A stretch of 64,000 bases of DNA, from NCBI RefSeq assembly GCF_009547075.1, contig NZ_WIPH01000001.1, positions 62,001-126,000 on the forward strand, written 5' to 3'. Within the stretch, counting starts at the first letter, position 1. Each line of letters opens with the position of its first letter. Positions 34,745 through 43,271 of this stretch are shown here, in pieces. Source of the DNA: Gluconobacter aidae (GTDB lineage Bacteria; Pseudomonadota; Alphaproteobacteria; Acetobacterales; Acetobacteraceae). The notes under the pieces are model-generated. The model was not told the origin of the DNA. It saw only the letters and a program-made list of their open reading frames with translations, and did not search any database. Position numbers and translations under genes: made by a program.

Positions 34745-36862
34745 ATGTTTCCTGTTCTTGCGAGAGCACTGTGCCTGTCTCTCTCCATCCTGCCTCTGGC
34801 AGCCTATGCGGGTTCGCCCTCTCTCCCAACTCCCGCCGAACTGAGCCAGACAGATGGCGCGAAGGCGCTGGACTGGGTGAGGGCACAGAATGCCCATACA
34901 GAGGCGGTCCTCACATCTGATCCCCGCTACAAACCCCTGTATCAGAAAATCCTGACGGCCCAGCAGTCTCCGGTCCGTCTTGCCGTTCCCACGCAGCAGG
35001 GCGGGGAAATCTGGAACTTTTGGCAGGACGATGTGCATGTCCGCGGGATCTGGCGTAGCACTTCGGTAGCATCCTTTAATTCCGGTCATCCGGAATGGAA
35101 AACGCGCTTCGATCTCGATGCTCTGGCCCGCACCGAACATGCCAACTGGGTCATGGAGGGTCTTGAGTGTCTTGCGCCGCAGGATCGCTTCTGTCTCATG
35201 TCGCTATCCCAGGCGGGGGAAGATGCGCATGTGGTCCGGGAATACGACACGCAGACGGACAGTTTCGTAAAAGACGGATTCGCTCTGCCGTCCGGAAAAC
35301 AGACTGTCACCTGGGTGGATGCCGATACGCTTCTGGTTTCGCGGGACTGGGGAACGGGCGATGCGGGGCTGACCCGGTCAGGATATCCCTATTCGGTCCG
35401 CCTGCTGCGGCGTGGTCAGTCACTGGCTCAGGCGGTCGAAATCTATCGTGGGCAGCCCACGGACATGGATGTCTCGCCGGAGAGGCTGCGTGATGAGAAG
35501 GGGCGGAGGCTTTTCCTTATCAGCCGTCATCGGGATTTCTTTCACACGGAAGTCAGCCTTTTCAATCCTGTCACGCATCAACTGAGCCGGCTGCCGCTTC
35601 CGGAGAAATACGACAGCCTTTCCTATCTGGATGGTCAACTGGTCCTGCATCTGCTTCAGGACTGGGTCCTGCCCGGACGGACATTCCGGGCGGACAGCAT
35701 TGTTGCCCTGGATCCGGCAAAGCCGTCTGAACCCCGGCTGATCCTGTCGCCGACGTCCCGTCAGACCATCGGGGATGGTATGGGGGACGCTGTGGCGGTG
35801 ACCAGGGATGGTCTGGTGGTTGTGGTGTATGACAACGTCCAGCCTGTCCTGAAGCTTTTCCGCCATGAGGCGAGCGGGGCATGGACCGTGCGTTCCATTG
35901 CGCTTCCCAAAAACATGGCGGCGGCAATCGTCTTGTCAGATCCGAAGCTTGCGCAGGCTTATCTTCAGCTTGAAGGATTCATTCAGCCGCCGCAGTTGTG
36001 GAGTCTGAATACGACGTCACAGACCGCCCAGCCTTTGTATCGTCAGCCGGACCTGTTCGACACGTCCGGTCTGGTCGTGGAGCAGATGTCGGCGACCAGC
36101 ACGGATGGCACGGTCATTCCCTATTTCATCGTTCATGCCCGAGACTGGCGGAAGGATGGTGCCCGTCCGACCCTGATGACGGCTTATGGCGGGTTCGGGC
36201 TTTCATATCTGCCCGTCTATCATCCGGATCTGGGGATCACGTGGTTTGACCGTGGTGGCGTTTACGTCATGGCCAATATCCGTGGTGGCGGAGAATTCGG
36301 CCCGGCCTGGCATGATGTTGCCCGACGGGAAGGGCGGCAGAAAGCTTATGACGACTTTGCTGCGGTGGCCCGCGATCTGATCGCCAGGCATATCACGTCC
36401 CCGAAGCATCTGGGACTGAGGGGGCGGTCCAATGGTGGTCTTCTGGCGGGTGTGGAGTTCACCCAGCATCCCGACCTTTGGAGTGCGGTAATCATTGGTG
36501 TTCCGCTGCTGGACATGATGAATTACGAGCAGATGGCGGCTGGTGCATCCTGGGCTGCGGAATATGGCAGCGTCTCCGAGCCGGGGCCGCGCGCTTTCTG
36601 GGAAAAGATGTCGCCCCTGCAGAACCTGAAAGCCGGTGTGTCCTATCCTGAGCCGTTCATCTTCACGTCAACGCGGGATGACCGGGTTGGTCCGATCCAC
36701 GCTCGCCGGTTTGCGGCCCGGCTGGAAAGCCTGAAGCTGCCTTTTCTGTATTATGAAGATGTGGAAGGTGGCCATGCCGGTACGGTCAATGCTGCTGAGA
36801 TCGCGCATGAGCGGGCTCTTGAAGCGATCTATCTCAGCCACAAGCTGATGGACGCGCAATAA
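34745..36862 (+). CDS. Prolyl oligopeptidase family serine peptidase (S9), exported
   Basis: 705 residues with a signal peptide (MFPVLARALCLSLSILPLAA, cleavage near AYAG), so probably periplasmic. The N-terminal part forms a beta-propeller-like domain; the C-terminal hydrolase domain has the nucleophile in GLRGRSNGGLLAG, the aspartate in STRDDRVGP and the histidine in VEGGHAGTVN, the triad order of S9. Such enzymes cleave short peptides after proline or basic residues. A strong terminator follows. It is transcribed in the same direction as motA but functionally unrelated. Confidence 0.9.
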   Translation: MFPVLARALCLSLSILPLAAYAGSPSLPTPAELSQTDGAKALDWVRAQNAHTEAVLTSDPRYKPLYQKILTAQQSPVRLAVPTQQGGEIWNFWQDDVHVRGIWRSTSVASFNSGHPEWKTRFDLDALARTEHANWVMEGLECLAPQDRFCLMSLSQAGEDAHVVREYDTQTDSFVKDGFALPSGKQTVTWVDADTLLVSRDWGTGDAGLTRSGYPYSVRLLRRGQSLAQAVEIYRGQPTDMDVSPERLRDEKGRRLFLISRHRDFFHTEVSLFNPVTHQLSRLPLPEKYDSLSYLDGQLVLHLLQDWVLPGRTFRADSIVALDPAKPSEPRLILSPTSRQTIGDGMGDAVAVTRDGLVVVVYDNVQPVLKLFRHEASGAWTVRSIALPKNMAAAIVLSDPKLAQAYLQLEGFIQPPQLWSLNTTSQTAQPLYRQPDLFDTSGLVVEQMSATSTDGTVIPYFIVHARDWRKDGARPTLMTAYGGFGLSYLPVYHPDLGITWFDRGGVYVMANIRGGGEFGPAWHDVARREGRQKAYDDFAAVARDLIARHITSPKHLGLRGRSNGGLLAGVEFTQHPDLWSAVIIGVPLLDMMNYEQMAAGASWAAEYGSVSEPGPRAFWEKMSPLQNLKAGVSYPEPFIFTSTRDDRVGPIHARRFAARLESLKLPFLYYEDVEGGHAGTVNAAEIAHERALEAIYLSHKLMDAQ

Positions 36863-36868
36863 ATCACG

Positions 36869-36908
36869 CCTCTCCCCTGTCCGTTCAATGTGACGGGCAG
36901 GGGAGAGG
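36869..36908 (+). terminator. Strong hairpin after the S9 peptidase gene
   Basis: A 16-base stem with one G-U pair (from CCTCTCCCCTGTCCGT to ACGGGCAGGGGAGAGG) and an eight-base loop begins 7 bases after the stop codon. It lacks a U-tract immediately after, but its stability suggests a terminator or 3' end stabiliser. Confidence 0.65.
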
Positions 36909-36924
36909 GGCGGATTTCAGGTAC

Positions 36925-36954
36925 AAAAAAAGCCGCTGTCCCGAAGGACGCAGC
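36925..36954 (-). terminator. Rho-independent terminator of rpsU
   Basis: On the minus strand GCTGCGTCC-TTCG-GGACAGCGGC forms a stem with a stable TTCG loop and a bulged A, followed by TTTTTTT. It begins 28 bases after the rpsU stop. Confidence 0.75.
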
Positions 36955-36982
36955 TTTCTTTTCGTTCGGAAAACGGGAAGGC

Positions 36983-37186
36983 TCAGAAGCCTTCACGCTC
37001 CAGACGCTTACGCTCCATCTTGCGGGCGCGACGAACAGCTTCGGCTGCTTCGCGGGCGCGCTTCTCGGAGGGCTTTTCGAAGTGGCGACGCAGCTTCATC
37101 TCACGAAACACGCCTTCGCGCTGCATCTTCTTCTTGAGCGCCTTAAGCGCCTGGTCAACATTGTTGTCACGAACGAGAACCTGCAC
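36983..37186 (-). CDS. rpsU: 30S ribosomal protein S21
   Basis: Small-subunit protein that helps initiation. The 67 residues start [20 protein letters not shown], the family N-terminus, and end in a long basic helix ([13 protein letters not shown]). It is a single-gene unit with its own terminator, convergent with the S9 peptidase gene and divergent from def. Confidence 0.96.
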
Positions 37187-37387
37187 GGTGCCGTCAACTC
37201 CTTATGGGCCCGCTCTTCAGCGCCACCCGTGATATGGCATTCCAACTAAGGATGGTGCCCTTAACACATCTTTCGCGGGGAACGCAATTCATTCAGGAAC
37301 GCTTGAATGGATTATTCCCAACGCGCACTCTGGAAGCGCACTCTGGGGTGCCCGGATGCCAATCCCCTTTGAAGGACAGACGTTTTC

Positions 37388-37900
37388 ATGGCCCTGCTCA
37401 AGATTGCCCGTATGGGCAACCCCGTCCTGCATCAGGTGGCACAGGCTGTTTCCGAGCCGAAATCCCCGGAAATCCAGTCACTCATCGCGGATATGCTGGA
37501 GACGATGGCTGATGCACGCGGGGCCGGACTGGCGGCGCCACAGGTTCATCATTCCAAGCGGATTTTCGTCTATCACGTTCCCACGAACCGCGTGGCGAAT
37601 CCCGAAGAGGTATTGCTGCCCCGCGTTCTCATCAACCCGGAAATCACGCCTGTCGGTGACGAGATGATGATTTGCAGCGAAGGCTGCCTGTCGATTCCGG
37701 GGCTGCGGGCCGATGTGCCGCGCCATGCGAAGGTCCGGTATTCAGGCCTGGATGAGAATGGTGAGGTGCTCGAAGGCGAGGCAACCGGTTTTCATGCCAA
37801 TGTCCTGCAACACGAGAACGACCATCTGAACGGTATTCTCTATCCGCAGCGCATTACCGATTTCGAGCGATTCGGATATGTGGAAGAAATTCTCCGGTGA
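37388..37900 (+). CDS. def: Peptide deformylase
   Basis: Metalloenzyme that removes the formyl group from new proteins. The 170 residues hold all three family motifs: GAGLAAPQ (motif 1, near residue 46), EGCLSIPG (motif 2, with the metal-binding cysteine) and QHENDHLNG (motif 3, the HExxH metal site). Its stop overlaps the GTG start of the MarR gene. A def gene without the usual fmt partner next to it suggests fmt is elsewhere or that this is one of several deformylases. Confidence 0.95.
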   Translation: MALLKIARMGNPVLHQVAQAVSEPKSPEIQSLIADMLETMADARGAGLAAPQVHHSKRIFVYHVPTNRVANPEEVLLPRVLINPEITPVGDEMMICSEGCLSIPGLRADVPRHAKVRYSGLDENGEVLEGEATGFHANVLQHENDHLNGILYPQRITDFERFGYVEEILR

Positions 37901-38385
37901 GTTCCCGTCTCATGGACGTTCCGTCATCCGCCACGGCGCATCTCTATCTGCGCGAAGACCGTATCCGTCAGTCCTACGAAGCCATGATGCTGGCCTGGCG
38001 GACCCTGAATGCCGATTGTGAGGTGCTTTTGCGTGAGAAGGGGCTGGGGCCTGCGCATCATCGCATCCTGTTTCTGACCGCCGCCCATCCGGGAATCACG
38101 CCCGGGGTTCTGCTGAACAGTCTGGGCATTACCAAGCAGTCTCTGGGGCGTGCTCTGGGAGATCTGCGGGAGCGCAAACTGCTTATTCAGGAAGAAGACC
38201 GTCATGATCGCCGCAAACGGCCGCTGCGACTGACGGCGAGCGGAGAAGCGCTGGAGCGCGAACTCTTTCTCATGATCCGAGAAGTCATGACCCGGGCGTA
38301 TCGCGAAGCCGGCATGACGGCTGTCGAAGGGTTCCGGCGTGTTCTGGCGCCCCTTCAGGCTCCGGCGGAAAGTCGTGCACGATGA
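37897..38385 (+). CDS. MarR-family transcriptional regulator
   Basis: 162-residue winged-helix regulator. The DNA-binding part reads LGITKQSLGRALGDLRERKL, followed by the wing IQEEDRHDRRKRPLRLT, a typical MarR arrangement. The GTG start overlaps the def stop; an in-frame ATG five codons later is possible. It also overlaps the next gene, a response regulator, by four bases (ATGA), so def, this gene and the two-component pair appear to form one operon. The effector is unknown. Confidence 0.88.
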   Translation: MSSRLMDVPSSATAHLYLREDRIRQSYEAMMLAWRTLNADCEVLLREKGLGPAHHRILFLTAAHPGITPGVLLNSLGITKQSLGRALGDLRERKLLIQEEDRHDRRKRPLRLTASGEALERELFLMIREVMTRAYREAGMTAVEGFRRVLAPLQAPAESRAR

Positions 38386-39080
38386 GCGATGAACATATTC
38401 TGGTGGTCGATGATGACCCGCGTCTGCTGCGGCTGCTTCAGCGTTACCTGTCGGAAAATGGCTATCGTGTCAGTACGGCGCTCGACGCGCAGACGGCACG
38501 GGAAGTCCTGGAACGTATTCAGCCGGATGCTCTCGTCCTCGATGTGACGATGCCGGGCGAAGATGGCCTGTCCCTGACGAACAGTCTGCGCCGGGATGGC
38601 CTGTCGCTGCCGATCCTGCTTCTTACGGCGCGTGGTGAACCGGCGGACCGGATCGGCGGTCTGGAAGCGGGGGCGGATGACTATCTGGGCAAACCCTTCG
38701 AGCCGCGGGAGCTTCTGCTCCGTCTGCGGGCGCATCTGCGCAGGATGGTTCCGTCTTTGCCGGCTGTGGATGAGGTGCCGGATGTCCTGCGCCTGGGGGA
38801 GCTGGAATTTGACGTCAAACGTGGCCTGCTCAGCGGGCCGCAGGGAGCGGTCCATCTGACGGGCGGTGAGTCCGCTCTTCTGGGGGTGCTGACCCGTCAG
38901 CCCGGAACGGTGCTCTCGCGTGAAGCCATCGCCCGTGCTCTTGAAATGGACGAGATCGGCGAGCGGGCCGTCGATGTTCAGGTCACGCGCCTGCGCCGCC
39001 GGATCGAGGTCGATCCCAAGGAGCCACGTTTCCTTCATACCGTCCGGGGAAAGGGCTATGTTCTCAAGCCGGGACGCTGA
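38382..39080 (+). CDS. OmpR-family response regulator
   Basis: 232 residues: an N-terminal receiver domain with the acidic pair in LVVDDDPRLL, the phosphoacceptor aspartate in ALVLDVTMPGEDG, threonine in LLLTARG and lysine in LGKPFEP; then an OmpR-type winged helix with the recognition helix region VDVQVTRLRRRIEVDP and the wing TVRGKGYVL. It shares 23 bases with the following histidine kinase gene, so the two are partners. The regulon cannot be read from sequence, though the kinase type resembles EnvZ. Confidence 0.93.
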   Translation: MSDEHILVVDDDPRLLRLLQRYLSENGYRVSTALDAQTAREVLERIQPDALVLDVTMPGEDGLSLTNSLRRDGLSLPILLLTARGEPADRIGGLEAGADDYLGKPFEPRELLLRLRAHLRRMVPSLPAVDEVPDVLRLGELEFDVKRGLLSGPQGAVHLTGGESALLGVLTRQPGTVLSREAIARALEMDEIGERAVDVQVTRLRRRIEVDPKEPRFLHTVRGKGYVLKPGR

Positions 39081-40449
39081 GCCTGTGGGAGAGCGGGATG
39101 ATGCCTGGCAGAAGCTGGACCGCCCGCTGAGGCGTATCCTGCCGCGTTCCCTGATGGGGCGATCCATGCTGATCGTCCTTATTCCGCTGCTGGTCACGCA
39201 GGCCATCGCGCTGGGCCTGTTTTATGGCACCTATCTGAACGTGGTTTCCCGGCGCCTGTCGGATGGTGTGACGGGTGAGGTCTCGCTCGTGATCGCCATG
39301 ATCGAGCATACCTCTTCCGAGGTCGGGCGGACGCTCATTCTTCAGGATGCCTCGTCCCGGACCCAGCTCGGATTTTCATTCCGGCCCGGCGAAAGACTCT
39401 CCCGGCATGGCACCAATCACGTCCTCGGCCCGATGGATGACGACTTCGCGCGTTCCATCCGGCAGAATCTTGGGCGGCCCTATGATGTGGACTGGTCGGA
39501 GTCTCCGCAGACCGTTCGGGCATCCATCCAGCTTCCGCAGGGTGTGATGGTGGTCATGGTGCCGGTGAAGCGCCTGAATATCGGGCCGATCTGGCTGTTT
39601 GTCGTCTGGGCCGTCAGCAGCTCTATCGTACTGTTCCTGATCGCCGGTCTGTTCATGCGCAATCAGGTGCGGGCCATCCGCAGGCTGGGGCGTGCTGCCG
39701 AATTGTTTGGCATGGGGCGGGACCAGGGACCGATCCGTCCGCAGGGCGCGCGGGAAGTCCGTCAGGCTGCCATTGCCTTCAACCGCATGCAGGCGCGCGT
39801 CAATCGTTTCGTGGCGCAGAGGACGGCGGTTCTCGCCGGGGTGTCGCACGATCTGCGGACGCCTCTGACCCGGTTGCGTCTGACCGTCGCCATGATCCCG
39901 ACCTTTGGTCCGATCCGCGCCGAGACCCTGAAGCCGGATCTTGCGGATATGGTTGCGGATATTGAGGACATGGAGCGCCTGATCGGCAGCTATCTGTCAT
40001 TTGCCCGGGGGGAAGGCGCGGAAGAGCCTGTCCTGACCGATCTCAGGGGCATGCTGGATGATGTCGCGGCGGCTACGGTGAGGGCCGGGGGGCAGGTTCT
40101 GGGCGTGGAAGGGCGTGAGGGCGTGGAAGCTACGGTGCGCCCCGATGCCCTGCGGCGTGTGCTGACAAATCTTGCGGAAAATGCCCGCCGTCACGGGGGG
40201 GCGATGCGCTTTTCCCTGCGTGAGGGAGAGCGGAACGTTGAAATTACGGTTGAGGACAACGGTCCGGGTCTGTCGGCCAGTCGCCGGGCGGCAATTTCGG
40301 AGCTTAATGGCACGACGGCCAGTCAGGATGGGAACAGCGGGCTGGGGCTGACGATCGTGCGGGACATCATTCATGCCCATGGCGGATCGATCCGTCTGGT
40401 GGAGAGCCCGCTGGGAGGTCTGGGCGTGGTGCTCAGCCTCCCGAAATAG
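39058..40449 (+). CDS. EnvZ-like sensor histidine kinase
   Basis: 463 residues from MFSSRDAEPVGERDD, an ATG inside the end of the response regulator gene. Two transmembrane helices (about 37-59 and 175-198) bracket a periplasmic sensor region of about 115 residues. A HAMP domain follows, then the H box LAGVSHDLRTPLTRLRL with the phosphorylated histidine, the N box NLAENARRHGG, VEDNGPGL and GLGLTIV of the ATPase. The start choice places the first helix correctly; longer frames run into the regulator in another frame. Confidence 0.92.
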   Translation: MFSSRDAEPVGERDDAWQKLDRPLRRILPRSLMGRSMLIVLIPLLVTQAIALGLFYGTYLNVVSRRLSDGVTGEVSLVIAMIEHTSSEVGRTLILQDASSRTQLGFSFRPGERLSRHGTNHVLGPMDDDFARSIRQNLGRPYDVDWSESPQTVRASIQLPQGVMVVMVPVKRLNIGPIWLFVVWAVSSSIVLFLIAGLFMRNQVRAIRRLGRAAELFGMGRDQGPIRPQGAREVRQAAIAFNRMQARVNRFVAQRTAVLAGVSHDLRTPLTRLRLTVAMIPTFGPIRAETLKPDLADMVADIEDMERLIGSYLSFARGEGAEEPVLTDLRGMLDDVAAATVRAGGQVLGVEGREGVEATVRPDALRRVLTNLAENARRHGGAMRFSLREGERNVEITVEDNGPGLSASRRAAISELNGTTASQDGNSGLGLTIVRDIIHAHGGSIRLVESPLGGLGVVLSLPK

Positions 40450-40455
40450 TCAGGC

Positions 40456-41028
40456 TCAGGGCAGCGAATTACCAGCGCCGCCATTGCCGGTGCCCTGTCC
40501 GCCCATCGGGCCGGTGCTGCCACCGAACTGGCTGCTCATGCCGCTCATCGGGTTGTAACGGCCGACATTGCCCAGCAGTTCCTGCAGGATGGATGAACTG
40601 GTGCCCGGCGTCGGGGTCTTTGCGCTCACCATGCCGACATATATCGCGTTTTTCTTGTTCAGCGTGTCCATCTTGCGCAGGACGCCGCCGTTATCGAAGT
40701 TCAGGACCACGACCTGCTGCTTCTTCACGCTCGGGAAAGTCAGAGGTGTCGGGGACGTGATCATGGATACATAGATCCATGTGTTGTCGTCGAAGGTCGC
40801 ATGGGCGGTCGGCGAGCCCAGCAGGTCCAGGACATCCGTGCGTGTGCTCGTTCCGGGAACGAGCTGCGCGTAGTCGGTCTTTTCGATCAGGGAGCCACGC
40901 GGCTCGGGAATCGGGGCAAAGAACGAGCATCCGCCGAGCAGCAGCGGGACACATGCCACTCCGGCCTGTGCGAAACGGCGAAGGAGGCGTGTTCTGCTTT
41001 GGGGCGTCGGGGAAGATGCGTTATTCAT
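40456..41028 (-). CDS. bamE: Outer membrane assembly lipoprotein BamE
   Basis: Lipoprotein subunit of the BAM complex that inserts outer-membrane proteins. From the start MNNASSPTPQ the 190 residues include a signal with lipobox LLGGC, then the SmpA/OmlA domain with YAQLVPGTSTRTDVLDLLGS and WIYVSM. A Gly/Pro-rich, low-complexity tail of about 40 residues follows. It is divergent from the DUF177 gene 107 bases away, an arrangement conserved in alphaproteobacteria. Confidence 0.9.
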   Translation of the reverse strand: MNNASSPTPQSRTRLLRRFAQAGVACVPLLLGGCSFFAPIPEPRGSLIEKTDYAQLVPGTSTRTDVLDLLGSPTAHATFDDNTWIYVSMITSPTPLTFPSVKKQQVVVLNFDNGGVLRKMDTLNKKNAIYVGMVSAKTPTPGTSSSILQELLGNVGRYNPMSGMSSQFGGSTGPMGGQGTGNGGAGNSLP

Positions 41029-41135
41029 GGATCCGGAAACTATCCTGTGCAAGAGAACCGCTCAAATGAGCGCGTGCCCGAACGGCGCCTGCATGTCAAC
41101 GATTTCCCCCATCTTCCGGGGGATGGAGTGCCTGA

Positions 41136-41717
41136 ATGTCCCATTCACCCGAATTTTCCCGACGCATCCCCTTCAATCGGCTGGGATCGGGACTGGACGA
41201 AACGATCGAGGCCTCGGCCGCCGAACGCAAGGCTCTCGCCGCGCGGCTCGGAATCCCCGAGATCGAAACCCTGGTCTGCCGGTTCCGCCTGACGCCTTCG
41301 GAGAACCGGAGCGTTCTGGCGGAAGGGCATCTTTCGGCGAAGGTTACGCAGATCTGCGTCATTACGTCCGAGCTTTTCGAGGACGTACTGGCCGAGACAT
41401 TCTTCCTGAAGTTCATTCCTGCGGCCGACATGCCGGAAGACGAATTCGACATCGATTCCATTGATCTGGATGGACCGGACGAGGTTCCGCATGATGGAAA
41501 GGCCGTTGATATCGGTGAGGCGGCGGCTGAACAGCTGGCCCTGATGCTGGACCCGTATCCGCGCAAACCCGGTGCCGGGCTGGAAAATGCAGTTGACGTG
41601 GCGCCTGTGGAAGGGGAAGAAGGGATACATCCGTCTGGCGAGGGGCCGGATGGTCCGCGCCGTCCCAATCCGTTTTCGGCGCTTTCCGTGCTGAAAAACG
41701 GGGACAGGAAAGAATAA
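41136..41717 (+). CDS. YceD family protein (DUF177)
   Basis: DUF177 proteins are needed for normal 23S rRNA accumulation in some bacteria and plants, and are usually encoded just before L32, as here. The 193 residues have an N-terminal FSRRIPFNRL, a central LSAKVTQICVITSELFED containing the conserved cysteine, and an acidic C-terminal part (DEFDIDSIDLDGPDE) followed by EAAAEQLALMLDPYPRKPGA, a family hallmark. The C-terminal 40 residues are variable. Co-transcription with rpmF-plsX-fabH is likely. Confidence 0.9.
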   Translation: MSHSPEFSRRIPFNRLGSGLDETIEASAAERKALAARLGIPEIETLVCRFRLTPSENRSVLAEGHLSAKVTQICVITSELFEDVLAETFFLKFIPAADMPEDEFDIDSIDLDGPDEVPHDGKAVDIGEAAAEQLALMLDPYPRKPGAGLENAVDVAPVEGEEGIHPSGEGPDGPRRPNPFSALSVLKNGDRKE

Positions 41718-41870
41718 AATCCCACGTCTGACTTGCGGGTTGCCCCAGGCTCTGCTAGAGCCGCCCGCCTGAACTCGACGTAATGACGAGACGACGAACA
41801 ACAGGGCACCGGATGCCGCGGGGAGCGGAGCAGGGGTGCCGACACTGAAGCAGAAAGAGGCATAAAAGCC

Positions 41871-42083
41871 ATGGCCGTCCCTAAAAGAAAGACTACGCCG
41901 TCCCGTCGTGGCATGCGTCGCAGCCACCACGCCCTGGGTGTCGAGGCTCATGCAGAGTGCTCGAACTGTGGCGAGATGAAGCGTCCGCATCACGTTTGCA
42001 GCCACTGCGGTCATTATGACGGCCGTGAAGTGGTCGCTGCTGGAAACAGCGGCAAGGGGCTGAAGACCGCCGTCCGCGCCTGA
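41871..42083 (+). CDS. rpmF: 50S ribosomal protein L32
   Basis: 70 residues starting [20 protein letters not shown]. Cysteines 30, 33, 43 and 46 (CSNCG and CSHCG) make a zinc ribbon, so this is the zinc-binding (C+) form. It follows the DUF177 gene after 153 bases and precedes plsX by 73. Confidence 0.97.
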   Translation: MAVPKRKTTPSRRGMRRSHHALGVEAHAECSNCGEMKRPHHVCSHCGHYDGREVVAAGNSGKGLKTAVRA

Positions 42084-42156
42084 TCCCTACCTGCGGGTCC
42101 ATCGCTTTTCACAGAGCACGGCCCGCATCTGTGATGCTGTCCGGGAAACTGTCTCA

Positions 42157-43266
42157 ATGACCAAAGCGCCTGTCACGTCCGAACGTGACATCGCGGCCTC
42201 CGGGCCTTATGCCCTCGCCGTCGATGCAATGGGTGGTGACAGGGCCCCGGATATCGTCCTCGCAGGCCTCGATCTGGCCGCCGACCGGCACCCGAAGGCA
42301 CGTATTCTCCTCATTGGAGACGAAGCCCTTCTCAAGGTCGCGCTGCTCAGTCACCCTAAAGCAGCCCGTCTGTGCGACATCCGCCACGCCGAAGCCAGTA
42401 TCCCCATGGATATGAAGCCCACGACGGCCCTTCGCGTCCGCAGGTCATCGATGCGCATGGCCATGGAGGCCGTGGCGGCCGGAGAAGCGCGGGGTGTCGT
42501 CTCCGCGGGCAATAGCGGCGCCATGCTGGCGCTTGCGAAAATAATCGTGAAAGCCCTGCCGGGGATTTCCCGTCCCGCCATGGTAGCCGTGCAGCCTTCG
42601 GCGCGCGGGGATGTCGTGATGCTGGATCTCGGAGCCAACATCGCCTGCGACGCCCGCAATCTGGTTGAATTCGCGGTCATGGGAGAGGCTTTCGCGCAGG
42701 CAGCGCTCGGTCTTCCGTCTCCCACGATCGGTCTTCTCAATGTCGGTTCGGAAGAGCTGAAGGGGGATGACCGTTTGCGGCAGGCTTCCGAGCGTCTCCG
42801 GGCCAGTCCTCTGGCGCCCCAGTTCCATGGCTTTGTCGAAGGGCACGACATCACGGCTGGTACGACCGATGTCGTCGTGACGGATGGCTTTACCGGCAAT
42901 ATCGCCCTGAAGACCGGTGAAGGCGCGCTCAAGCTCGCTTTCGGCCTCCTTCGGCGCGTTTTCGAGACCAATCTTCTGACCCGCCTGGGGTATCTTCTTG
43001 TCAAGCCGGGCCTGGAGCGGATGCGGGAATGGATCGATCCGCGTCGCTATAACGGCGCGCTGTTTGTCGGCCTGAACGGTATTGTCGTGAAGTCGCATGG
43101 CGGTGCGGACGGCGAGAGTTTTGCCGCGGCCGTCGATGTTGCCATGGATGCCGTCACGCACCATCTGAACGACAAGATCCGCGCCCGCCTGGAGCAGCTG
43201 GGAATGGGGGCTCCCGAGCCTGTCGCTCCCGCCGCTGCCAAGGCCGCCCCTGAACCTGTGAGCTGA
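42157..43266 (+). CDS. plsX: Phosphate acyltransferase PlsX
   Basis: Makes acyl-phosphate from acyl-ACP for phospholipid synthesis. The 369 residues include LAVDAMGGDRAPDIVLAGL, the family N-terminus, GVVSAGNSGAMLA, LDLGANIACDA and VTDGFTGNIALKT. A Pro/Ala-rich tail of about 20 residues extends beyond the domain. It lies 5 bases before fabH; the rpmF-plsX-fabH order is the classic lipid-initiation cluster and links ribosome and membrane synthesis. Confidence 0.96.
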   Translation: MTKAPVTSERDIAASGPYALAVDAMGGDRAPDIVLAGLDLAADRHPKARILLIGDEALLKVALLSHPKAARLCDIRHAEASIPMDMKPTTALRVRRSSMRMAMEAVAAGEARGVVSAGNSGAMLALAKIIVKALPGISRPAMVAVQPSARGDVVMLDLGANIACDARNLVEFAVMGEAFAQAALGLPSPTIGLLNVGSEELKGDDRLRQASERLRASPLAPQFHGFVEGHDITAGTTDVVVTDGFTGNIALKTGEGALKLAFGLLRRVFETNLLTRLGYLLVKPGLERMREWIDPRRYNGALFVGLNGIVVKSHGGADGESFAAAVDVAMDAVTHHLNDKIRARLEQLGMGAPEPVAPAAAKAAPEPVS

Positions 43267-43271
43267 AAAAC

